Below are positions 37,745 to 46,252 of a stretch of DNA of 64,000 bases, one piece after another. Position 1 is the first letter of the stretch. Each line of letters starts with the position of its first letter. This DNA comes from Saccharibacillus deserti (GTDB lineage: Bacteria; Bacillota; Bacilli; Paenibacillales; Paenibacillaceae). A model generated the notes under the pieces. It made no database searches and had not been told where the DNA came from. It worked only from the letters and a program-made list of their open reading frames with translations. The position numbers were made by a program, and so were the translations under genes. Where the stretch lies: NCBI RefSeq assembly GCF_013618475.1, contig NZ_JABJVN010000003.1, forward strand, positions 248,001-312,000, in the 5' to 3' direction.

Positions 37745-39916
37745 ATGCGCGCTGTTCGCAGATTTTATCTAAATCATTTGAAGCGGAAGATGTTCAACCG
37801 GATCGTGCTGCTGTACTCGGTGGCGGCGGTGGTTCTGTTCGTTTTTGCGGCGGGACTGATGTACCAGTATCAATACCAGCGGACGATCCGCGAAGAGACG
37901 GATGCCAATCTCAAGACGACGCATGTGCTCAGCCTCTATCTAAACCGGCAGTACGAATATATGCAGAATCTGCTTCGGCAGGTGTACAGCGACGGCACGG
38001 TGAGCGACGATATGATCTATTTTCTGAATCACGATTACGAAGATTATCTGGGCTACCGGCTTAACGTATTCGCGGACAGCCAGGGTTCGAGAAGCCGTAC
38101 GTTCGATCTGGCCGTCAAAAATTATATGGAGCAGGATGCGTCGGTCCGCAGCGTGTCCGTGTACAGTTATGCGCGGGGATTCTCGATGTATGTCGGGCGA
38201 AGCAGCCGCAGGATCGATTTTGAAAGCGGTTCCGATCTGCCGTGGCGCGAATGGGCCGCGAACGGCCGATCGGGATTCTGGAGCGTGCCGCCGGGCGGCG
38301 GCATACCGGAAGGGGAAGTGCCGGGGAACGGCGGAGTACAGGGGGGAACGATCGGCGGAGAGCGGGAAAGCGGGGAGAGAAGCGGCGAAGAGAAAGCGGC
38401 GGAGAGCCGCGGCGCAGCAGACGGCAGGGCCGGAAGCGGGAATACGAAATCGGGGGAGAAAGATGCCGCGAGTGAAGGCGATCCGGCCGTTGGCGGCGTG
38501 AACGCCGGACCTCCTCCCGGAATCCCGCTGGACGGGACCGGGCTCGAAGAAGGGCTTCCGGCCGGGGAAGCGTTCCCTCCGGCGGCAGCCGAACCGGCCG
38601 GTACCGCGGAAACGGACGGCGCAGAAGCAGATAACGCAAAAGGCTCCGGGACCGCGCCGGACAAGCCGGAGTCCGGACGCTATAGGTATGCCCGCGAACT
38701 TCAGGACCCGTGGACGCTTCGGCGGATCGGAATGATGGTCGTGGAATTCGATTCCGTGAGGCTCGAAGCCCTGCTGCAAAGCCAGGCGCCCGCCGCCGGA
38801 GGCCAGGTACTCGTATTGGCGGCGGACGGTACGGTGCTCTACGATTCGGAAGCCCTCTACACGGGCGAGGTCTACCCGTATCGGCCGGATGAATCGGACG
38901 GCGCAAGCGGAACGGAAGCCGATCTGCCCGGCGGAGCGTTCCGGACGAACGAGCTGAGCGTGGCGGGATCGGGGTTGTCCGTGCTGGGAGTCGTATCGGG
39001 TGCGTCCGTCGACCGCAGCATGGCCGGGCTGACCGGCGCCCTTATTCTGGGGACGCTCCTGTTCGCCGGGGCCAGCCTGGGCCTTGCGGCCGGTATCATC
39101 CGTTCGCATTCCAAGAAAGTCCAGCGGATTATCCGCTCGATGGGCCGGATCGGCGCCGGCGATCTGTCGACACGGATCGAGATGCCCGGCGAGGATGAGC
39201 TTCAGCAGATCGCCCAGCGCATCAATGCGATGTGCGAGCGCCTGGAGACGTATATCGATAAAGTGTACACCTCGGAAATCCGGCAGAAAAACGCGGAGCT
39301 TGCGCTGCTGCAGTCGCAGATCAATCCGCATTTTTTGTACAACACCCTGGAATCGATCCGGATGAAGGCTTATTCGATGGGCGCCCAGGATGTTGGCAAA
39401 ATGATCTACAGCCTGTCGGTCATGTTCCGCAGTCTGGTCAAGAAGAGTACGATCGTCACCGTGCGCGAAGAGATCGAGATCTGCTCGATGTATCTCGATT
39501 TGTTCCGGATCCGCTACGAAGGCCAACTGCAGATCGGGATCTCGGTGGCGGAAAAAGCGGCGGACTGCCGCATGGTCAAGCTGCTTGTCCAGCCGGTGGT
39601 GGAGAATTACATTCTGCACGGGTTCCGTCCGCTGGACGAAGACAACCGTATCGAAGTCCGTGCGGAGTCCGCGGCCGGGCGTCTGACGATCGCAGTCGAA
39701 GACAACGGAACGGGAATCGCGCCGGAACGTCTGGCCGAGATCCGTCTCATGCTCGAAGGAGGCGCCCCGGTTCCCGACAAAGAACATCGTTCGATAGGCC
39801 TCATCAATGTGCACGAACGGATCCGGATGAACTACGGAGAAGATTACGGGGTGTCCGTGGAGAGCAAGGAAGGAACCGGAACAACGGTGCGGATGGTCCT
39901 GCCGGCCGAAGGTTGA
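37745..39916 (+). CDS. YesM-type sensor histidine kinase with a large low-complexity insertion
   Basis: 723 residues: a membrane segment (IVLLYSVAAVVLFVFAAGLM), an external Cache-like sensor, a second segment (LTGALILGTLLFAGASLGLAAGI), HAMP (SMGRIGAGDLSTRIEMPGEDEL), the His_kinase domain with His529 in LLQSQINPHFLYNTLES, and an ATPase domain (LVQPVVENYILHGF; VEDNGTGI). This is the YesM class that partners AraC-type regulators and controls sugar uptake. Residues about 183-320 of the sensor are an extremely Gly/Glu/Ala/Pro-rich stretch not found in ordinary YesM sensors. GAAGGGGAG precedes the ATG. The partner regulator follows after about 260 nt. Confidence 0.9.
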   Translation: MRAVRRFYLNHLKRKMFNRIVLLYSVAAVVLFVFAAGLMYQYQYQRTIREETDANLKTTHVLSLYLNRQYEYMQNLLRQVYSDGTVSDDMIYFLNHDYEDYLGYRLNVFADSQGSRSRTFDLAVKNYMEQDASVRSVSVYSYARGFSMYVGRSSRRIDFESGSDLPWREWAANGRSGFWSVPPGGGIPEGEVPGNGGVQGGTIGGERESGERSGEEKAAESRGAADGRAGSGNTKSGEKDAASEGDPAVGGVNAGPPPGIPLDGTGLEEGLPAGEAFPPAAAEPAGTAETDGAEADNAKGSGTAPDKPESGRYRYARELQDPWTLRRIGMMVVEFDSVRLEALLQSQAPAAGGQVLVLAADGTVLYDSEALYTGEVYPYRPDESDGASGTEADLPGGAFRTNELSVAGSGLSVLGVVSGASVDRSMAGLTGALILGTLLFAGASLGLAAGIIRSHSKKVQRIIRSMGRIGAGDLSTRIEMPGEDELQQIAQRINAMCERLETYIDKVYTSEIRQKNAELALLQSQINPHFLYNTLESIRMKAYSMGAQDVGKMIYSLSVMFRSLVKKSTIVTVREEIEICSMYLDLFRIRYEGQLQIGISVAEKAADCRMVKLLVQPVVENYILHGFRPLDEDNRIEVRAESAAGRLTIAVEDNGTGIAPERLAEIRLMLEGGAPVPDKEHRSIGLINVHERIRMNYGEDYGVSVESKEGTGTTVRMVLPAEG

Positions 39917-40174
39917 GCGAAGATCGTCGGGAAAAATAGACGGCAGGCAGGCGCAGAGCGTACGCGGTATGCGGGAAATGGAAAATCGACGGCGAAAATG
40001 CACGGCGAAAGACAAGCGGTGACAGAACAGATGCAAAACAATCAACTTCATCATTTAACTGCTGGACAACCGTTATTTCAAAAAGGTAGGGCTGATTTGT
40101 TCGGTTTGGCAGGAAATAGCTGCCTGTAGGACGTTATGGAATTTGCGGAGCGCACAAGAAAGGATGGGACGGGT

Positions 40175-41827
40175 ATGCGTACGGTATTTTTCGTCGACGA
40201 CGAGCCGCTGATCGCACGGGGAATGTCGTCGATTCTGGATTGGGAGAAGTACGGGCTGCAGCCCTGCGGCCAGGCGGGGGACGGCGTGCAGGCGCTGGAA
40301 CGTCTGGGGGACACGGGAGCGGATCTGGTGATCACGGATATCATGATGCCCCGAATGAACGGACTGGAGCTGATCGCCGAACTCAAAAAGCATCATCCGA
40401 ATATGCGCTTTATCGTGCTCAGCGGCTACGAGGAATTCGAGTATGTCAAAGTCGGCATTCGGCTCGGCATCGAGAACTACATCCTCAAGCCGATCAATAT
40501 CGAAGAGCTGGAAGCGACCGTTCGCCGGATCGGCGAAGTGTGGGAACGCGAGGAAGCAAGCCGGATCCGGCAGCAAGAAGACCGCCGGGTCCTGCGGAGC
40601 CACGTGCTGGTCCGATGGACGCAGGGCGAAATCGGCCGGGAAGAACTTCTGCAGCGGGCGGTGCTGCTGGAGATTCCGACCGATTGCGGCGAGTATCGGG
40701 TCGATGTGATCCGGGTGCTGGAGGGTGAAAGGAGAGCCGAGTCCTCGGCGCAGGCGGGACGGGCTGGCGCACCGGCCGAGTGGCAGGCGGCAGGAGGAGC
40801 CGGGCGGGCCGGGATGCCCGCCGACAGCGCCGCTGTGCGCCCTTCGTGCCTCGCCGAAATCTGCGAGGCGCTGCTTGCCGCCGCCGAGCCGGGCGCGGCG
40901 GCAATCTGCTTCGCGGATGCCGACGACGATATCGTCTGCATTCGCTGCCGCAGCGCGGCCGGCACGCCGCGCCAAGCGTCTTCCGGCGCTGCGCTGCCGG
41001 AAGACGACCCGTTGGCCGAGGCTGCGCGGAAGCTCGGCCGACGGGCCGGAGCCGCCGTCTGGCTGGCCGGCGGCGGATCTTCGCCGGACATGGCCGGCGT
41101 GCACGTCCGCTTCGCGGAAGCGCAGGCGCAGCTGCGCCGCCTGCTCCCCGCGGGGGAGCGGCAGCTTTGGGTCAGCGGGCCGGATACCGCGCCCGAACTG
41201 CAGGGCTCTTCCCTCTCCTGGGAAGAGCGGCTGCTCGGCGGCGCTGCGGAAGCCGCCGTCTGGCTGCCCCGCCGCGAGCCGGTGAACGCGGCCGTGCGGC
41301 TCATGCTGGAATCGGTCCGCACGGACGGCGCAGCCGAACCCGCGGAGCCGGATTACGGCGGCCTCTACGCGCCGCTCCAGCGTATCCGTACGCTGGAAGA
41401 ACTGCGGCGGCATGTCCGCCGCTTTCTTCGCGGAGACTCGGCGGCGGGTGCCGGACCGGCCGCGGCAGGACCCGCGCACAGCGCGCATGTCGCTTTCCTG
41501 CTGGAGCAGATTCGCGACCATTACGCGGAAGAACTGTCGCTCAAGACGCTGTCGCAGCGGCTCGATCTGCACCCGAACTATCTGGGGCAGCTGTTCCAGC
41601 AGGAGACCGGAGGCAATTTCTCGGATATGCTCAACCGGCGCCGAATCGACCGGGCGACGGCGCTGCTGCTGCATACGAACCGCCGAACCGCCGAGATCGG
41701 GGCGGAGGTCGGGTATACGGACAATTCGTATTTTTACCGGCAGTTCAAGAAATATACGGGCCTGTCGCCGACCGAACTGCGCAGCGCTTACGGAGGCGAC
41801 AGCGGATTCGTACTTGCCGGCCGCTAA
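40175..41827 (+). CDS. AraC-type response regulator (YesN class)
   Basis: 550 residues from ATG 40175 (MRTVFFVDDEPLIARG), with AAAGGA upstream. Receiver domain: acidic pair Asp8/Asp9, acceptor Asp55 in LVITDIMMPRMNG, and Lys in NYILKPI. A long Ala/Gly-rich middle region follows (AQAGRAGAPAEWQAAGGAGRAG), then a C-terminal AraC helix-turn-helix pair (LSLKTLSQRLDLHPNYLGQLFQQETGGNFSDML and TAEIGAEVGYTDNSYFYRQFKKYTGLSPTELR). With the kinase it should control the nearby sugar importer and glycosidases. Confidence 0.9.
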   Translation: MRTVFFVDDEPLIARGMSSILDWEKYGLQPCGQAGDGVQALERLGDTGADLVITDIMMPRMNGLELIAELKKHHPNMRFIVLSGYEEFEYVKVGIRLGIENYILKPINIEELEATVRRIGEVWEREEASRIRQQEDRRVLRSHVLVRWTQGEIGREELLQRAVLLEIPTDCGEYRVDVIRVLEGERRAESSAQAGRAGAPAEWQAAGGAGRAGMPADSAAVRPSCLAEICEALLAAAEPGAAAICFADADDDIVCIRCRSAAGTPRQASSGAALPEDDPLAEAARKLGRRAGAAVWLAGGGSSPDMAGVHVRFAEAQAQLRRLLPAGERQLWVSGPDTAPELQGSSLSWEERLLGGAAEAAVWLPRREPVNAAVRLMLESVRTDGAAEPAEPDYGGLYAPLQRIRTLEELRRHVRRFLRGDSAAGAGPAAAGPAHSAHVAFLLEQIRDHYAEELSLKTLSQRLDLHPNYLGQLFQQETGGNFSDMLNRRRIDRATALLLHTNRRTAEIGAEVGYTDNSYFYRQFKKYTGLSPTELRSAYGGDSGFVLAGR

Positions 41828-41856
41828 CGGATCGTATATCCGTTAGCGGCCTTTTT
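41819..41856 (+). terminator. Terminator after the response regulator
   Basis: GGCCGCTAACGGAT and ATCCGTTAGCGGCC perfect arms followed by five T. The left arm begins within the last codons. The CTAACGGA core also occurs in the neighbouring interspersed repeats. Confidence 0.88.
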
Positions 41857-41873
41857 CGCGGCTGCCCGAAGAT

Positions 41874-42018
41874 TTAACGGAACCCAGAGACGCTTAGAAG
41901 ATAAAAGGGATCGGAAACGCGCCCAAAACCCCGTCGTTTCTCGTCTAAGCGTCTTCTCGTTCCGGTAAAAATTTCCCGCCGCTCAAATCCCGCTCTAAGC
42001 GCCGCCTCGCTCCGTTAG
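41874..42018. repeat. Three copies of an interspersed 25-nt repeat
   Basis: Copy 1 (41874-41898, plus) TTAACGGAACCCAGAGACGC ending TTAGA; copy 2 (41944-41968) and copy 3 (41994-42018) are in inverted orientation. After reversal copies 1 and 2 agree at about 20 of 25 positions, sharing TTAnCGGAnC and GACGCTTAGA ends; copy 3 keeps TAACGGA and GCGCTTAGA. The rest of 41857-42240 is GC-rich with no gene seen. Confidence 0.7.
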
Positions 42019-42240
42019 CATCCGGACCGGGGGTGCGATCGCGCGGGCCGTTAGCCGAGGCCGCTCCCGCCGCTCTCCCGCGGCCGCTTCGGCCGCGCCC
42101 CTGTCACCCGGCCGCGCCCCTGCCCCCGCCCCGCTCTCCCGAAGCCGCCTCCGCCGAGTCCCCGCCCTGTCACTTCCGCCCCCAAAAGGGGCTTTTCTTT
42201 ACTTTGTCCACCTGAATCTAACATTATTCAACTTGTTTGA

Positions 42241-42254
42241 AGATAGCGCTTTCA
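42241..42254 (-). promoter_or_regulatory. cre-like site upstream of the sugar ABC operon
   Basis: On the minus strand TGAAAGCGCTATCT agrees with the cre consensus TGWNANCGNTNWCA at all but the last defined position. It lies upstream of the first permease gene, where CcpA could repress transcription in good carbon supply. Confidence 0.5.
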
Positions 42255-42407
42255 ATCACAATAGAAAGTGCCGAAGGCGGGTGGCGAGACGGGAGGCAGG
42301 CGATGAGTACGGACGCTTGTCCGCCCGGAGCGAAAGCGATCTTGGGGGATCCGGCCGCGCAGCGCACACCGCCGCTTACAAACGCCATGTTTCGAGGAGG
42401 AATCATC

Positions 42408-43337
42408 TTGACGGCCTTTTGGAAAAAGATCGTGCGCAACCGGGCGCTGCTGCTGCTTGTTCTTCCCGGAACGGTCTGGTTCCTGATCTTCGCCTACCTG
42501 CCGATGTTCGGCACGGTGCTGGCGTTCAAAGATTTCCGGATCAGCCCGGATGGATTTTTCGCAAGCGTTCTCAACAGCGAGTGGGTCGGGTTCAAGAATT
42601 TCGAGTACCTGTTCCGGACCAGCGACGCCTATATCATCACCCGCAACACCATTTTGTATAATGTCGCGATGATTATCCTGGGACTGGTCAGCGCCGTCGC
42701 TTTCGCGATTCTGCTGAGCGAACTGCTCAACAAGCGGATGGCCAAAGTGTATCAGACCGGCATGTTCCTGCCTCACTTTCTGTCGTGGGTCATTATCAGC
42801 TATTTCGCTTTTACCTTCCTTAGCCCCGACAAAGGCGTGCTGAACCAACTGCTGACCGCGCTCGGCATGGAGCGGGTCAGCTGGTATTCCGAACCGGCCT
42901 ACTGGCCGTTCATCCTGCTGTTTGTCGGCATCTGGAAAGGGATCGGCTACAGCAGCGTCATTTATCTGGCGGCGATTACCGGTATCGACAAGTCGTATTA
43001 CGAAGCCGCGACGATCGACGGCGCGCGCAAATGGCAGCAGATCCGCTACATCACGCTGCCGCTGCTGCGCCCGCTGATGATTATCCTGACGATCCTGGCG
43101 ATCGGGGGCATTTTCCGCTCCGACTTCGGGCTGTTCTATCAGCTGCCCAAAGACTCCGGCGCGCTGTATCCGGTCACTAACGTCATCGATACCTTCGTGT
43201 ACCGCGGGCTGATGAACATGGGCGACATCGGCATGAGCACGGCGGCGGGTCTGTATCAGTCGCTTGTCGGCCTGATCCTGATTCTGACGACGAATTACAT
43301 CGTACGCCGGATCGACCGCGACCAGGCCATCTTTTAG
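42408..43337 (+). CDS. Sugar ABC transporter permease (LplB type)
   Basis: 309 residues from TTG 42408 (AFWKKIVRNRALLLLVLPGT), preceded by GAGGAGGA at 6-nt spacing. ATG 42303 with GGGAGG at the same spacing is a real alternative that would add 35 residues. Six membrane segments are visible, and the EAA loop that contacts the ATPase reads YYEAATIDGARKWQQIRYITLPLL. The sequence pattern (LPGTVWFLIFAYLPMFGTVLAFKDFR at the N terminus; GDIGMSTAAGLYQS at the end) is that of LplB/YtcP-group permeases for complex oligosaccharides. No ATPase gene is present; these systems share a distant MsmX-type ATPase. Confidence 0.9.
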   Translation: MTAFWKKIVRNRALLLLVLPGTVWFLIFAYLPMFGTVLAFKDFRISPDGFFASVLNSEWVGFKNFEYLFRTSDAYIITRNTILYNVAMIILGLVSAVAFAILLSELLNKRMAKVYQTGMFLPHFLSWVIISYFAFTFLSPDKGVLNQLLTALGMERVSWYSEPAYWPFILLFVGIWKGIGYSSVIYLAAITGIDKSYYEAATIDGARKWQQIRYITLPLLRPLMIILTILAIGGIFRSDFGLFYQLPKDSGALYPVTNVIDTFVYRGLMNMGDIGMSTAAGLYQSLVGLILILTTNYIVRRIDRDQAIF

Positions 43338-43353
43338 AAAAGGAGGATGGGGC

Positions 43354-44307
43354 ATGGCACAAACGTTCATCAAGCCAAGGGAAGCCGGCGAAGACCGTAG
43401 CGGACGCAAGAAGCGCGATTACAACGCCATCACTCCTTTTTGGAACGTGATCTTCAATATCGGGGTCGGGCTGTTCGCCTTCTCCTGCGTCTTCCCGTTT
43501 CTGTTCGTCATTATGATCTCGCTGACGGACGAACAGACGCTTGCGCTGGAAGGCTTCAGCTTATGGCCAAGCGAATTCAGCACCGCCGCTTACCGTTACG
43601 TATTCCAGTCCGGCAATGAGCTGCTGCTGTCGTTCGGCGTCACGCTTGCGGTCACCGTCATCGGCACGCTGCTCACGCTGGCGCTGGTGACGACGTATTC
43701 GTACGCACTGTCGCGCCGCAGTTTCGAATTCCGCGGATTCTTCAGTTTTCTGGCTTTTTTCACGATGCTGTTCTCGGGCGGCATGGTGCCGGGCTACATC
43801 GTAATGACCCAGTTCCTGCATCTGCAAAATACGATCTGGGCGCTTATCCTTCCGCTGTCGCTCAGTGCGTTCTCGATCATCGTGATGCGCACCTTTTTCC
43901 AGACGACGGTACCGGACGAAGTGGTCGAATCGGCCAAGATCGACGGGGCGGGCGAGTTCCGGGCTTTCTTCAGTATCGTGCTGCCGATCTCGCTGCCGGG
44001 GATCGCGACGATCGGGCTGTTCAGCGCATTGGGCTACTGGAACGACTGGTTCAATGCCCTGCTGTACTATAACAATCCCGATCAGACGCCGCCGCTGCAG
44101 TTTCTGCTGATGCAGATCGAGAAGAACATGGATTTCCTGACCAAAAACGCGCAGTACCTCGGGAACTTCGACGCCGCCGCGGGTCTTCCGACCGAGACGG
44201 TTCGTATGGCGATGGTCGTGCTGGCCACGCTGCCGATCGTGCTGGCGTATCCGTTTTTCCAGCGATATTTTATTCAGGGTCTTACGGTCGGTTCGGTCAA
44301 AGGCTGA
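43354..44307 (+). CDS. Sugar ABC transporter permease (YtcP type)
   Basis: 317 residues. It pairs with the preceding permease, 16 nt downstream, after AAAAGGAGG. Six membrane segments; the EAA loop reads VVESAKIDGAGEFRAFFSIVLPISLPGIAT, and the conserved end FPFFQRYFIQGLTVGSVKG is present (as YPFFQRYFIQGL). Its partner LplB-like subunit forms the other half of the channel. Nothing unusual in length. Confidence 0.92.
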   Translation: MAQTFIKPREAGEDRSGRKKRDYNAITPFWNVIFNIGVGLFAFSCVFPFLFVIMISLTDEQTLALEGFSLWPSEFSTAAYRYVFQSGNELLLSFGVTLAVTVIGTLLTLALVTTYSYALSRRSFEFRGFFSFLAFFTMLFSGGMVPGYIVMTQFLHLQNTIWALILPLSLSAFSIIVMRTFFQTTVPDEVVESAKIDGAGEFRAFFSIVLPISLPGIATIGLFSALGYWNDWFNALLYYNNPDQTPPLQFLLMQIEKNMDFLTKNAQYLGNFDAAAGLPTETVRMAMVVLATLPIVLAYPFFQRYFIQGLTVGSVKG

Positions 44308-44405
44308 ACGGATCGGTGAACCCGATGTTTGTTGGACAAGGATTCGACGGCTCAACGGGACTTTCGGTGCGTCAAGCACTCGAACATTCCGTTCGCGCCG
44401 AATCA

Positions 44406-44419
44406 TGATAGCGTTACCA
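44406..44419 (+). promoter_or_regulatory. cre-like site before the binding-protein gene
   Basis: TGATAGCGTTACCA matches the cre consensus TGWNANCGNTNWCA except at one position. It ends 23 nt before the start codon, so CcpA could act as a roadblock between the permease genes and the binding-protein gene. Confidence 0.5.
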
Positions 44420-44442
44420 TTTTGAATGCGGAGGGGTCTGTT

Positions 44443-45963
44443 ATGTTAAAAAGAAAAAAGCTGCCGCTTGCGCTCGCTTTGATGCTGATGATATCGGTGC
44501 TGGCGGCGTGCGGCGGAGGCGGAGCCGCGGACAAAGGGGCACCGGCCAAAGAATCCGAAGCGGTGCAGAGCGACGGAACGGTGGATGTCTCGAAGCTCGA
44601 TCCGGTTACGCTCAAGCTGTACCTGATCGGTCCGACGCCGAACGATCTGCCGAAGGTTCAGGAAGAGATGAACAAATACTTAACGGAAAAGATCAACACC
44701 AAACTCGATATTTCGATGATCGACTGGGGCGACTACACGCAGCGGATGCAGGTTATTACAAGCTCCGGCGAAGATTACGATATCGCGTTCACGAGCGCTT
44801 GGGCGTTCGATTACCTGCCGAATGCGGCGAAGGGCGCGTTCCTGCCGATCAACGATCTGCTCGACCAGTACGGCCAGGGGATCAAGGATACGATCGACCC
44901 GCGTTTCCTTGAAGGAAGCAAAGTGAACGGGGTCAACTACGCGGTGCCGAACCAGAAAGAACTGGCCGGCCAAGCCGTATGGCGCTTTAACAAAAAGTAT
45001 GTGGACAAATACAAGCTTGATCTGGACAGCGTTACGACGCTCGAAAGTCTCGAACCGCTGCTCAAGACGATCAAGGAAAGCGAGCCGGCCGATATTACGC
45101 CGCTGGCGGTGCCGAAATCGTTCAAGCCGCCGCTGCCGTTCGACTTCCTGATCGGCGACGAGATTCCGATCGGCATGTACCTCGACGCGAAAGACAACAA
45201 ATATGTCAACGTGCTGGATACGCCGGAATTCAAGCAGGCCCTGACGACGATGCGCAAATACTATCAAGCCGGCTACGTCCGCGAGGATATCGCCACGCTT
45301 GAAGGCATCGACAATATGAAGACGGGCAAGTGGCTTGTCGACAAAGAGATCACGCAGCCGTACGCCGATCTGCTGTGGTCGAGAAGCGCGGGCTACGATA
45401 TCGTCAGCCGCCCGATGCAGCAGCCGGTCATCGCGACGGGTTCCGCAGCCGGTTCCATGATGGCGATCTCGTCGTATTCGAAAAACCCGGAGCGCTCGAT
45501 GATGTTCCTCAACCTGCTCAATACCGACCCGGTGCTGCGCAACATGATCCAGTACGGCATCGAAGACGTGCACTACAAAAAGCTCGAAGGCAATTACATC
45601 GAAGATCTGCCGGCCATGTCGGAAAATTACGCCATGCCGGGATTCGCGCTCGGCAATCTGTTCCTGACCTACCTGCATGAAGGCGATCCCGAAGACAAAT
45701 GGGAGCAGTTCGAAGCGTTCAACGAATCGGCGCTGGTCGCCCCTTCGTTCGGCTTCAACTTCGATACCGCGCCGGTCAAGACGGAGGTCGCTTCCGTGAC
45801 CAACGTCGCCAAGGAATTCATTCCGGTGCTGTTCACGGGTTCGGTCGATCCGGACGAATACCTGCCGAAAGCGCAGCAGAAATTCAAGGATGCCGGAATC
45901 GACCGCGTGATTGCCGAAGCCCAGAAGCAGTATGACGCCTGGGCGGCGGAGCAGGGCAAATAA
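44443..45963 (+). CDS. Sugar ABC transporter substrate-binding lipoprotein (LplA-like, DUF3502 C terminus)
   Basis: 506 residues from ATG 44443 (MLKRKKLPLALALMLMISVL), with GGAGGGG upstream. Signal peptide with lipobox LAAC. The body follows the long family 1 solute-binding proteins of LplA/YtcQ type (VTLKLYLIGPTPNDLPKVQEEMNKYL; DWGDYTQRMQVITSSGEDYDIAFTSAWAFDY), and the last 130 residues (FGFNFDTAPVKTEVASVTNV; GSVDPDEYLPKAQQKFKDAGID) are the DUF3502 domain. Such proteins capture complex oligosaccharides for import by the two upstream permeases. The ligand is not determinable; the adjacent GH85 and GH38 genes suggest mannose-rich glycans. Confidence 0.92.
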   Translation: MLKRKKLPLALALMLMISVLAACGGGGAADKGAPAKESEAVQSDGTVDVSKLDPVTLKLYLIGPTPNDLPKVQEEMNKYLTEKINTKLDISMIDWGDYTQRMQVITSSGEDYDIAFTSAWAFDYLPNAAKGAFLPINDLLDQYGQGIKDTIDPRFLEGSKVNGVNYAVPNQKELAGQAVWRFNKKYVDKYKLDLDSVTTLESLEPLLKTIKESEPADITPLAVPKSFKPPLPFDFLIGDEIPIGMYLDAKDNKYVNVLDTPEFKQALTTMRKYYQAGYVREDIATLEGIDNMKTGKWLVDKEITQPYADLLWSRSAGYDIVSRPMQQPVIATGSAAGSMMAISSYSKNPERSMMFLNLLNTDPVLRNMIQYGIEDVHYKKLEGNYIEDLPAMSENYAMPGFALGNLFLTYLHEGDPEDKWEQFEAFNESALVAPSFGFNFDTAPVKTEVASVTNVAKEFIPVLFTGSVDPDEYLPKAQQKFKDAGIDRVIAEAQKQYDAWAAEQGK

Positions 45964-46252
45964 ACGCAAACGCAGGCAGATTCGGGAAGAGGGCATAAAG
46001 GCCGCATACAAGCCCCGTTTACGCCCTCTACCGAAGCCTAACAGTAAGAATGCTGCAGCAGGTCGTCATTTCGCGCTTTTTTCGCCACATGGAGAGAAGA
46101 TAAGCCCGGATGCCGCACTTCTGCAGCCTTTTGCTGTACGGACGGCTGTTCCCGGCCCTTGTTGAAGCATAGTCGTATCTTTACCGGCACGAAGTCCGAT
46201 TCCGAAATCCGATTTGCGAGTATACTACATGCACCGGGAGGAACTTAATCCG

